The notes beneath the pieces are model-generated. The model did not search any database. It saw only the letters and a list, made by a program, of their open reading frames with translations, and had not been told where the DNA came from. From positions 126,445 through 190,444 of the IMG/VR virus record IMGVR_UViG_3300009702_000014: a stretch of DNA of 64,000 nucleotides. The stretch is one strand, 5' to 3'. This DNA is from a virus. Both the position numbers and the translations under genes were made by a program. Position 1 is the first letter of the stretch; each line of letters starts with the position of its first letter. Positions 22,813 to 31,411 of the stretch are shown here, one piece after another.

Positions 22813-25287
22813 TTATGCACCAACGAAGTGTAACCATACATACCCCGCTTGAGCCACAGAATTATTCCAGAAATATAAATAAGCATCTTGAGTATTAACT
22901 TGCTGGCCACTTAAGCTTACTTTTGCGGCATCAATCGCATGTTGCCAACCAGTAGAAATTGGCACTCCAGCATGTCCGATAAATTTAGCATAATGGTCAA
23001 AATATCGCGTATACAGGACATGTATCCATCCATTTGGAGGGTATGCCGCCCATTGATATCTAAGGAGTAAATGATTAGTGTATCCGTAATTACTATTTCC
23101 ATAAGGAGTAATTTCGGTCCACCATCTTTCTTCTACAATTTGGGTACGGATACTATAAGTGTCAGTCAAAACGTTATAGGAGCCTGAGCTTGTAGTAAAA
23201 GAGCTACCAGTAAAGACACCGACATCATAGTTTGGACTACGGTGGGTAGTGGTAAACCCAGTAGTAATACCCCCTGCTGGTTGATTATTTACATACTTAT
23301 ATACCCATTCTTGATTAGCTATAAATGAAGCATATGTTGAATTATATGCCCCACTACTTTGATTAGGACTGTTTACTTTAGCCTGCCCACTACTGTCCCT
23401 GATAATAATACGAGAAGCTGTAGGTGCTGATGTAGCTCCGTGTACATTAGTTTGAGCATTATGGGTAGCTACAGCATTATTAGAAAAATCTTCTGAATAA
23501 GACTTGTTTACAAGCGTGTATTGACTATCTCCAGAGACAACACTGACACTATAACTTAACTTACCCAAACCACTATCTCCGGCCTTATTAACAGGGGTGT
23601 AGCCTAACCCAGGGGTACCTGTAATTGCTGTATTTACCCAATTGGTACCATCGAAGGCAATGATTTGATTTACTGATGGCCCCGCAATAACTGTATCAAA
23701 TAGCCCAGCAAGTGTCAAAGGAACAGCATCAAAATTAGTTGTTGTGCTGTTATAGGCAATCGTATCATGATTCGTCCATGTTGTTGGAACATCATTCAAA
23801 CTCTTTAGACCAATCGTGTCAACAATTTTAAATCCGAAATCTGGATTAAATGAAGTAAGACTGCTCAGACCATTAGCAACTTCGGGTGTAGTAACAAAAG
23901 AGTAATATGTCGAAATGGTACGATTAACAGGATAATAGTCCGCGTTTAGAACATCTCGATTATACCAGGAATCATCATTCTGTTCTACAATAGCACGAAT
24001 GCTTGAGGTACTGGCAGTACTATTTAATAGCCCGACGCTATAAAATAGTACAAATACATCTGGCTCGTATCTGGTAGTCTGAGCAGCATCAAGTGCCTTT
24101 AAGTTAGGTATGCCATTATATTTAATAGCAAGAATTATTCCATCACTATACTGTTGAGTTGCATCCTGGAATAGTAAATCCCCGCTTGTGCTAATGTAGT
24201 TTGACGAAGGAATTTCAATGATTGTGTGGTTTTGTCCATCGAATAAGTATTCGACTAATAGTACGGAAGTATCATCCCCATCGTACAAAGTTCCGTATTT
24301 TGAATAATAATTAGTGGCCCCCGAAACGTGTTCTTCTTGTAATTGCTCCGCAGAAATTACATTGAAGGGAACGGTCGCGGCTGTAAAACTCTCCGAGGGG
24401 TCAATAAGCTGGTTTAGTTGAGTGCTCGTCAAATTCAACTCAATAATTCCACGGGAATAATCAACAACCTTATAGGTTCCGCTAGCTACCGACGAGCCGC
24501 TGCTAGTGTCCTGTGGAACATACACATACAGACTCCGGGACGGGCGATAAAGAATGATATGGCCACCAAAATCAATACTAAAATTGGTATGTGGGAAAGC
24601 TAAACGTGAATTATAGGTAGCAGGATTAGTCAAATCTGTACTAGTTGCCGAGCCCCATGTGTAAGATTCTGTCAATCCAGTTGAATCATACCTCTCGTTT
24701 AATACAGGGCGTGGATATTCAGCGCCCATTGTAATCTTTGAAATTGTTAATGATTGGGTATTAAATGCGCCCGATAGACTTTGAGGAGATGGATAGGCTA
24801 GAGTATAGTTTGTTCCCTGCGGGGAGCCGTTGAATCGTATATCATGATATCCATAGGTATATGTATTTCCAGAACCAGCTACAGGTCTATAGGGTAGTTT
24901 TCTTGCGGTTACAGATGTATTTTCAAATAGAAAGCTAGTAGTTCCTATGTTATCAATATTTTCAGGCAAAAGAGTCCACTCATGCACCTGTGGTTCAGAT
25001 GTTGCAGCATTATATACATCAAATTTGTAATATTCGTTATTATAGCGCCCAAAAAGACTACCAACCTCTGCAACGGTAGGTGAGAAGAAATTAGCTTCAT
25101 TACCCCCGGAACCTTTTAATGTATAGCCGAATGCTACATCGTTAGCAAAATATCCACCATTGTTAGACAATGCTTGTACAGAGAAGCTGAAATTTGCGCC
25201 AATGAAAGTACGAAAGTAGGAAAATAAATCCTCAAAATTATTACCTCCAATTGGCACACCTTCATAGGTATTAAGTGTAGTTAACAT
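22813..25287 (-). CDS. Tail fibre or receptor-binding protein
   Basis: An 824-aa protein. The N-terminal half is rich in Asn, Ser, Thr, Tyr and Gly with fibre-like segments. Near residue 590-680 come NNAVATHNAQTNVHGATSAP and SRIIIRDSSGQAKVNSP, typical of phage tail fibre connector regions. The C-terminus (from about 690) may be a small receptor-binding domain. It follows a baseplate-attachment gene. ATG 25287 has AAGGAGA upstream and is preferred over an in-frame TTG seven codons earlier. Confidence 0.72.
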   Translation of the reverse strand: MLTTLNTYEGVPIGGNNFEDLFSYFRTFIGANFSFSVQALSNNGGYFANDVAFGYTLKGSGGNEANFFSPTVAEVGSLFGRYNNEYYKFDVYNAATSEPQVHEWTLLPENIDNIGTTSFLFENTSVTARKLPYRPVAGSGNTYTYGYHDIRFNGSPQGTNYTLAYPSPQSLSGAFNTQSLTISKITMGAEYPRPVLNERYDSTGLTESYTWGSATSTDLTNPATYNSRLAFPHTNFSIDFGGHIILYRPSRSLYVYVPQDTSSGSSVASGTYKVVDYSRGIIELNLTSTQLNQLIDPSESFTAATVPFNVISAEQLQEEHVSGATNYYSKYGTLYDGDDTSVLLVEYLFDGQNHTIIEIPSSNYISTSGDLLFQDATQQYSDGIILAIKYNGIPNLKALDAAQTTRYEPDVFVLFYSVGLLNSTASTSSIRAIVEQNDDSWYNRDVLNADYYPVNRTISTYYSFVTTPEVANGLSSLTSFNPDFGFKIVDTIGLKSLNDVPTTWTNHDTIAYNSTTTNFDAVPLTLAGLFDTVIAGPSVNQIIAFDGTNWVNTAITGTPGLGYTPVNKAGDSGLGKLSYSVSVVSGDSQYTLVNKSYSEDFSNNAVATHNAQTNVHGATSAPTASRIIIRDSSGQAKVNSPNQSSGAYNSTYASFIANQEWVYKYVNNQPAGGITTGFTTTHRSPNYDVGVFTGSSFTTSSGSYNVLTDTYSIRTQIVEERWWTEITPYGNSNYGYTNHLLLRYQWAAYPPNGWIHVLYTRYFDHYAKFIGHAGVPISTGWQHAIDAAKVSLSGQQVNTQDAYLYFWNNSVAQAGYVWLHFVGA

Positions 25288-26089
25288 AGGATTCTCCTTT
25301 AGTACCACCGGCTCCTGGCTCTTTAATTACTACTCGATTTACTTTAATTCCGGCCGCAACTATATCATTGATAAGATACCTGAAACTTGGAACATGAAAT
25401 GCTGTAACAAAACTAGTGGAATATATGCTTTGTAGCTTATTAAAGATTAATTGGCTTCCGTCGGCAGCTTGAACATATATTTGTACCGCATTATTATAGT
25501 CATTATAAATAATGGGTGTGGGGCTAACTCCGCCGTCTGGCGTTACATAATGATATATATTAGCACTAGCCAAAGAAATTGGTATAAAAATTGTTGATTT
25601 TTGTAGATTTTTAGGTGTTATGATAACCGTTATGCCATATAACATAGTACCTTTAGCAGAACGAATAGGAGCATCAAAAGACGTGCTATTACCATCAAAA
25701 AAGTCTTTGTAGCTTTCAATAATATCTACGTCTGCCTCTATATTATTAGCCTGCAAAATGAACTTAATACTATTTTTGATACCAGAAATAGTAGAATTTT
25801 GGGAAATGGAAAACAGAATTCTTTGTCGGAAGCTGTCGTCTGTTTCACCGCTGTTTCTAAGCACGTCGAACATATATCCTAATCTATCCAGGTATTCACC
25901 ATATGCTTGAGGATAGATATTTGGAGCATCGCCCGAATATATAAGTGTAGTATTATCAATAGTTTTATTTTGAATATAGAGATTTGGTAGGATGCTTTTT
26001 ACTGTGGTATCTGCCAAAGTTATACCAGAGGAAATACCCCTAGTAAAGTTATAGAGTACGTCTTTTACGGCAGAAAAAATGGACATCAT
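25271..26089 (-). CDS. Baseplate or fibre-attachment protein
   Basis: A 272-aa protein of the type that follows the J-like gene in contractile phages. The segment YLDRLGYMFDVLRNSGETDD and FRQRILFSISQNSTISGIKN is helical and resembles the core of baseplate/fibre-attachment proteins. The end is Gly-rich (EPGAGGTKGE). It overlaps both neighbours, the fibre gene by 17 bases and the repeat protein by four. Confidence 0.5.
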   Translation of the reverse strand: MMSIFSAVKDVLYNFTRGISSGITLADTTVKSILPNLYIQNKTIDNTTLIYSGDAPNIYPQAYGEYLDRLGYMFDVLRNSGETDDSFRQRILFSISQNSTISGIKNSIKFILQANNIEADVDIIESYKDFFDGNSTSFDAPIRSAKGTMLYGITVIITPKNLQKSTIFIPISLASANIYHYVTPDGGVSPTPIIYNDYNNAVQIYVQAADGSQLIFNKLQSIYSTSFVTAFHVPSFRYLINDIVAAGIKVNRVVIKEPGAGGTKGESYVNYT

Positions 26090-27732
26090 ATATCCTTATA
26101 ATTTAAGAAGTATGGAGGGTATTTGGAATATAAAGTATCTACATTGGTATCAATAGCTTCCAGAAGTTTTGTATAGTTAGTGATGAGCCTCATGCGAATA
26201 GAAGGAAGGAACCTATTATCAAGAACACCTGTGGAGTATCTACGTTGACCCGGATATTTGTCGATGGCCGCCGGACTAGACGGATGGGTAGTAGAACGAG
26301 TGAGGTTGCTTATGTGAAGAAATGCGTAATCTATTGGTAATTTATCATTAGGGTTGAAGACCGTTGTAAATTTCAAATAAATACCTACATGTTCACCTGG
26401 ATTTAGGGCAGGTAGTTTAAGTTTTTGAGTACTTGAGAGAAAGGTTTGTCGTCTCAAATCAAACCCAATAGAAGAGCCATCTGCATTAAACTCGACTAAT
26501 TCTCGGGAGGGGCCAAGAAGTGTTCCAATTTTCACTTGTCCGAACATGGTACTTCTATTTTTCCCATTCAAATTATAATCGTTATATTCCTTCGAAGTCA
26601 ACGTTAGTCCATGAGCAATGAGGCCATCAAGTGTGCTAGTATTTTCTTGGAAGATAGTTTGTGGAGTGGCACTATTCTGTACCGTGAAGCTCTCACCCCC
26701 ATTAATCCAAAAATATATATTATCACTTGTATTGACGTTAATTTCACTGCTATTCTGAATATACAGAGAACTATAAAAGTCTCCTGAGAACATAGCATCC
26801 GTAGAGGGTATATAGTCGGGGGAAACTTTTCTTAGATTTGTTACAACCAAATCCCCCTGGGTAATCGTATGTGTGTCGGCTAACTCATAAAAAGACTGTA
26901 GTGGTGCGCCTTGGTCTTTAGAGATTGGCCCTCCATAAGCAGTTTGTGGCAAGTTAATGCACAAGGGGTAATCATTTTGGCTTATTATTTTAGACGTAAA
27001 GAAGTTTTCACTAGATATTATTTTAATAGTAGTTAGATTTACGGTGGGGTTAATATTAATAGGTGAAAATGCTTCTGCTGTAGCAATCTTGTTTACTGAT
27101 AGCTGAGGAGCCCCGATTAATGCAGTTGGGAAATAAACTTCTCCACCAGTAATAATTGTTGGATAAACACTAGCAACTCCTGGAGTAATAGAAATAGGAG
27201 ACCAAAGTTCAGAAGTTGGAATGGAAGTGGTAATTACAGCTTTACCAGTGATAAGGGGGTTGTATACAGATTCACCAGAAGGAATTTTTGTTGTAGTTAG
27301 GGTTTGCAGATACCCTATGGTAGGACTGTATACTCGGTAACTTTCAATAAATTGCCCAAGGTTTGTAACAACAAGCTGCTCATTAGGATGAAGATTTGCG
27401 GGGTAATATACATGTTCTGATGACGAAATTTCAGCAGTAGTTACAGAGGCGGTTCCAGGTGTTACAGAGGAATTGAAAAATGACTCGTTGCTAGGTATGA
27501 GATAAGTAACAACTTCTCCTTGGGCTATGTAAGCACTAAAGAAGTTCTCTTCTGATAGAATACTAGTAGTGGTGGTTACATTAGCAACACCAGAAGCCTC
27601 CGCCATCGGGAAAAAAGACTCCGCTGACGCAATCTCAGTTGTATATATCCCCTGAAATCCTGGGCCATTAACATAGGTTGCATAGAATGTTTCGGCCGAA
27701 GAAATTACAGAAGGGGTAACATTTATAGCCAT
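26086..27732 (-). CDS. Tail protein with short tandem repeats
   Basis: A 548-aa protein. The first 250 residues hold about 11 repeats of 22-26 residues with the core I-x-S-x-E-S-F-F followed by a Pro-Gly-x-Ala-x-Val-Thr-Thr segment (examples IASAESFFP, ILSEENFFS, IPSNESFFN, ISSENFFTS). The remainder is beta-type (LKLPALNPGEHVGIYLKFTT). It is likely an extended fibre or baseplate decoration. GGGG precedes ATG 27732. Confidence 0.7.
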   Translation of the reverse strand: MAINVTPSVISSAETFYATYVNGPGFQGIYTTEIASAESFFPMAEASGVANVTTTTSILSEENFFSAYIAQGEVVTYLIPSNESFFNSSVTPGTASVTTAEISSSEHVYYPANLHPNEQLVVTNLGQFIESYRVYSPTIGYLQTLTTTKIPSGESVYNPLITGKAVITTSIPTSELWSPISITPGVASVYPTIITGGEVYFPTALIGAPQLSVNKIATAEAFSPININPTVNLTTIKIISSENFFTSKIISQNDYPLCINLPQTAYGGPISKDQGAPLQSFYELADTHTITQGDLVVTNLRKVSPDYIPSTDAMFSGDFYSSLYIQNSSEINVNTSDNIYFWINGGESFTVQNSATPQTIFQENTSTLDGLIAHGLTLTSKEYNDYNLNGKNRSTMFGQVKIGTLLGPSRELVEFNADGSSIGFDLRRQTFLSSTQKLKLPALNPGEHVGIYLKFTTVFNPNDKLPIDYAFLHISNLTRSTTHPSSPAAIDKYPGQRRYSTGVLDNRFLPSIRMRLITNYTKLLEAIDTNVDTLYSKYPPYFLNYKDI

Positions 27733-27747
27733 GATTACCCCTATAGA

Positions 27748-28191
27748 CTAAAGTTTGAAAACGTTACCAGAGCCAGCGTCCCACACGATAGTAATGTCGC
27801 CACCGTTTGTAGCAACAGGGAGATTAGTAGCAGTATCAATATAAGCAATAAGAGCATTATCCGCATCTGTAGCAGTCAAGTTATCACGGTAAACGACAAG
27901 CGCACTAGCGGTGGAACCAGCAGTTACAGCAGGAAAGGTAGTTGACCCAGAGACAGCAGTTCCATCGTTTAGGGCAGCCGTCCGTCCCGTCATTGCCACA
28001 TCAGCAATACGAGCCCCGGCAGGAACATCAGCCATCGAGGTATGATTTACGAGGTCCACAGTGTAAAGGCTTGTGTCAATCAAGACTGCATGGATAGTGT
28101 CAGATACCCAATCAATCTTTCCTACAAAAGCTCCAACTGTAACAGAGGTTAGGAAGGCTTGTCTTCCGTGGTCATAAAGTGCATTAGCCAT
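27748..28191 (-). CDS. Conserved phage structural protein
   Basis: A 147-aa protein of a family common in tailed phages, recognisable by MANALYDHGRQAFLTS, the VLIDTSLYTVDL segment and the ending GGDITIVWDAGSGNVFKL. It is probably a small tail or decoration protein. GGAG precedes the start. Exact position in the particle is not known. Confidence 0.62.
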   Translation of the reverse strand: MANALYDHGRQAFLTSVTVGAFVGKIDWVSDTIHAVLIDTSLYTVDLVNHTSMADVPAGARIADVAMTGRTAALNDGTAVSGSTTFPAVTAGSTASALVVYRDNLTATDADNALIAYIDTATNLPVATNGGDITIVWDAGSGNVFKL

Positions 28192-28204
28192 AATTTATGT
28201 CTCC

Positions 28205-30559
28205 TTAAACATATGTAATTCCAACTAGAACGGTACTTGTTGTACCTATGGTTATACTGTTGGCTCGGAAAATTTCAACAGGGCTCGCCGTATAGTCAGA
28301 GATTTGATTATACGGAATTGTTGTGGGGTTAATAGGGTAGGTAGTGGTTGTATCTTGTATCAAAGGCTCGCTGTATATGTAGGATAGAAAATAATAGAAA
28401 TCAGGCGTACTGGTAGATAGGTGTGTTGAATTAGCTACCGCATTAGGGTCATTGCCTGTCAACGTGCTGAAAAAAGCAGCCGCCGTAGGAAGCCCGTTTA
28501 CTACCAGCGCTTGATACAGATTGTACAAAACCACTGCATCATTATTATACATGACAGGAGTACTAAGAAGCAAAACTTCATAGCTGTTCGCATTCACAGC
28601 CGAATAGAGGATGCCTACTCCTGATGTGTCTGAGGTCGGCAATGTGGAAAGTTTATATGTAGCCCCGCCTGTAGTACTGGCATTGGAGCTAGTGGGTAGC
28701 ACAATAATTTTACCATTATCTGAACTGGTAAAGTTATTTGTGTCTGAAATTGTTACAACTTTTGTACCAGCCGCGCGTTCTAAAACGGCCTCATCGTAAT
28801 CAGCTTTATATAAAGAGTATGTAGTATTAGTCAATTCCTTGGAAAGAATCAAATTATACACGTTTAGAATACCGTTAATTGCTGTTATTTGTTGGAGCAC
28901 ATCCGAATATCTAATAGAATCCCCTGGTATCTTTGTTTTTAAGTAAGCTTCAATGGCGGATTGAATTGACTGAGTAGCGGCTGTTTGAGAAGCTGTGGAA
29001 TCTAGAGTGACATTCATGGTAGTATTTATCTTAAGTAGCGTCGGAGACTCCACAATTACGTTAGTGCCAGCAGCCTTCCAATCATCCTTTAGATATTTTT
29101 TAATTGCGGTTTGTAAATCTTTACTCAGTGTACCATTATCATCCGAAGCCAGAATGATTGCGGAGCCGCGTGGGGATAAATTAGGTGGCAGAGTTTTGGC
29201 AAATGTGACACCTGCAACCTCTAGAGTGCCTGCCTCCAAAGCTGTATTTGTTGCTTTGGCAAGGCTCGCCAAATAGGTACGAAGCGCTTGACGATACTCT
29301 GCGTCTGTGTCCGTATCAGAAGCCCCACTAATAATAGCAGAGTTAATAAGGCGATAATCAGCAGTCAGCACACTATCCGGGTCAAATATAAGCGCATTAT
29401 TAATCTGGTCAGCACGTTGTTGAACCACCAAACCATTAGCAATGAATCCACCTGTTCCCGTAGCGCCTGCAATCCATGTGCCTAGCGTGCTAATTACAGT
29501 ACTAGTCTGATTAGTAAATGTACCGTCATAATTATTTTTATATGTATCTCCTAGATAGGTGAATGAATCCAATGTTAAAGTAAGTAAATTACCACCAGAG
29601 GTTATAGTTAGGGTAGGAACTATATGAGATGTATTGTCAATAGGTTGCTTTAGGGTAATTGAAGATGTAGTAGCCTGAATATACTCGAACACGAGCCCAG
29701 CTTGCAATGTTGTTCCGGGGTAACTCAAGTTTCCCGACGGATACTCAGTGTACATTCCCACAATAGCATTTTCAGAAAGGTCATGACCAATTTCTATATA
29801 ACCACTATTAGAGAAATTATATGCGTTGACGACAGAGAAGCTGCTTGTGGAAGGCGTATACTTAGTAATATCTGTATAACGGCTATAAAAAGGAGCACCA
29901 GAAATAGGCTGAGAAGTTGAAAAGAAAATACTACCAGGATTGCTTGTATTCAGGACGCCTGATAGCCCTAGTGCTGGGTTTGGATAAGAAGAAATTCCCC
30001 CCTCAAATACCTCTACCTGGGTACCTGTAAGAACCGAAGCGACTGGTAATAGTAGGAACTGTACATTTCGGCCATCTAGGTTAATTGTTTGTAAAGTTGT
30101 ATTATAACTGCTAGTGTTTTTTGGTTGAATCAGTGCGTAAACGATTCCTGATTCGCCTTGAGTATTATAACCAATAAATTTGGTAGCATTTTGTAGCCCG
30201 GAAATAAAAACACCACTTGTATAATCATAGGTAGCATATGTAAGTTGGGCTTGTGTAGCCTCGGGGTTTGATATTGGGGAATCACTGTATACTACCACAT
30301 ATCCTACATTTCTTGTGGCTGGAGAGCGGGGTAGCTGGAAAGTTCCATAGATGAGCTTGTCTAGATATGCGCCTGTAGCTGTAGAAATATAAGCCTGCTG
30401 CACTACAGAATCAATTTCCGTATAAATATCCTCTAACGAGGCTGAAATAGAGTAGAAAATATCATTGATAACAGAGCCAACAGTAAAGTCAGTGATTTTA
30501 TTCTGTATGCTGGAGTAAAATGATATGATATTTGTCTTGATTTCGCTAAGGGTTTTCAT
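28205..30559 (-). CDS. Baseplate J-like wedge protein
   Basis: A 784-aa protein. The N-terminal part (TVGSVINDIFYSISASLEDI, then ATGAYLDKLIYGTFQL) and the middle (DTDTDAEYRQALRTYLASLA, GTLEVAGVTFAKTLPPN) are typical of the P2 J/T4 gp6 family. Long insertions of beta-type Ser/Thr/Asn-rich sequence sit between. It forms the baseplate wedge that triggers sheath contraction. The gene follows directly on the gp25-like gene (stop and start overlap), as in other myoviruses. Confidence 0.87.
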   Translation of the reverse strand: MKTLSEIKTNIISFYSSIQNKITDFTVGSVINDIFYSISASLEDIYTEIDSVVQQAYISTATGAYLDKLIYGTFQLPRSPATRNVGYVVVYSDSPISNPEATQAQLTYATYDYTSGVFISGLQNATKFIGYNTQGESGIVYALIQPKNTSSYNTTLQTINLDGRNVQFLLLPVASVLTGTQVEVFEGGISSYPNPALGLSGVLNTSNPGSIFFSTSQPISGAPFYSRYTDITKYTPSTSSFSVVNAYNFSNSGYIEIGHDLSENAIVGMYTEYPSGNLSYPGTTLQAGLVFEYIQATTSSITLKQPIDNTSHIVPTLTITSGGNLLTLTLDSFTYLGDTYKNNYDGTFTNQTSTVISTLGTWIAGATGTGGFIANGLVVQQRADQINNALIFDPDSVLTADYRLINSAIISGASDTDTDAEYRQALRTYLASLAKATNTALEAGTLEVAGVTFAKTLPPNLSPRGSAIILASDDNGTLSKDLQTAIKKYLKDDWKAAGTNVIVESPTLLKINTTMNVTLDSTASQTAATQSIQSAIEAYLKTKIPGDSIRYSDVLQQITAINGILNVYNLILSKELTNTTYSLYKADYDEAVLERAAGTKVVTISDTNNFTSSDNGKIIVLPTSSNASTTGGATYKLSTLPTSDTSGVGILYSAVNANSYEVLLLSTPVMYNNDAVVLYNLYQALVVNGLPTAAAFFSTLTGNDPNAVANSTHLSTSTPDFYYFLSYIYSEPLIQDTTTTYPINPTTIPYNQISDYTASPVEIFRANSITIGTTSTVLVGITYV

Positions 30560-31080
30560 TAAGAGACTCCAACGGTCAAGTTGATGCTGAGGGTGCTTTG
30601 ATTCACTCCTATAGGAAGTACCACTGTTGTAACGTCAATAATAGTGGGGTCTACCAGCTTTGTAATAACCTGAACAACCTTCTGGGTGCGATTATCCTTA
30701 TATAATTCGTCTGTAATGTCTTGCCTTAGATTGGTAAGGACTGTGGTAGAGGAAGTGTAGCTTTTACCAAGGTAATTCAACCACGGGACTCCAAATGTAG
30801 AATCAACCGGATGGGTTCCTCGGGATGTCATTAATCTGTGTGTTATAGCTTGAGCATAATTATACACACTACCAACCAATTTTAAGTCGCCTTGGGTGTT
30901 ATTCACAAACAAATCACCCTCTGCGAACATATACAAATCCACCCCGAATAAAGACGTTAACCGGGCATTTTCTGTAGCACTTCGTTGCTGTGCAGCCGGG
31001 TCGTCTATCACAGGTTGATTCTGTAGGGAGATATTTATATCCTTAACAAATATCTGCCCATGTGTGTCATTATATGCCAT
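30559..31080 (-). CDS. Baseplate wedge protein, gp25/W-like
   Basis: A 173-aa protein. DLKLVGSVYNYAQAITHRLM followed by TSRGTHPVDSTFGVPW is the T4 gp25/P2 W pattern. It joins the sheath end to the baseplate. No Shine-Dalgarno precedes ATG 31080. A promoter with TAGAAT only six bases upstream suggests a leaderless mRNA. The neighbours are the PAAR-like tip and the J-like wedge gene. Confidence 0.83.
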   Translation of the reverse strand: MAYNDTHGQIFVKDINISLQNQPVIDDPAAQQRSATENARLTSLFGVDLYMFAEGDLFVNNTQGDLKLVGSVYNYAQAITHRLMTSRGTHPVDSTFGVPWLNYLGKSYTSSTTVLTNLRQDITDELYKDNRTQKVVQVITKLVDPTIIDVTTVVLPIGVNQSTLSINLTVGVS

Positions 31081-31086
31081 CGTCGT

Positions 31087-31115
31087 ATTCTACCACAGGT
31101 ACCGAGTTAGTTCAA
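31087..31115 (-). promoter_or_regulatory. Promoter for gp25-like/J-like genes, leaderless arrangement
   Basis: Minus strand TTGAAC (31115-31110), 17-bp spacer ending TGG, TAGAAT (31092-31087), six bases, then ATG 31080. It has an extended -10. Confidence 0.6.
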
Positions 31116-31411
31116 TTTATACTAACAAAGGACTGGGTGTTTGCTAAAATAGTATGAGAAGAGTCTAGAGAAGCGGCATCACCATTAACAATGACTTTTG
31201 TTCCATTAATTTTTACAAAAGACTGAGATGCCTTCATAGTGGCTCCCGAATGAGAGGCTAGCCCCTTCGTGTGGGTAGCGACCACATCGCCCTCTTGGAT
31301 AACTGCACTACCATTGATATAGACTGTGGTTTGCGTAGAGGTGACTCCAGGGGTGGAAGGAGTGAAACCAGCAGCTTGAACTTTATCTCCCTGTACTGCT
31401 ATAAGTGCCAT
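31112..31411 (-). CDS. PAAR-like spike tip protein
   Basis: A 99-aa protein that starts MALIAVQGDKVQAAG and has TVYINGSAVIQEGDVVATHT and SFVKINGTKVIVNGDA, the repeated short strands of PAAR-like tips that cap the tail spike. Only a few His remain (His residues near 47, 53 and 85), so the metal site is not certain. It overlaps the spike gene stop/start. Confidence 0.72.
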   Translation of the reverse strand: MALIAVQGDKVQAAGFTPSTPGVTSTQTTVYINGSAVIQEGDVVATHTKGLASHSGATMKASQSFVKINGTKVIVNGDAASLDSSHTILANTQSFVSIN

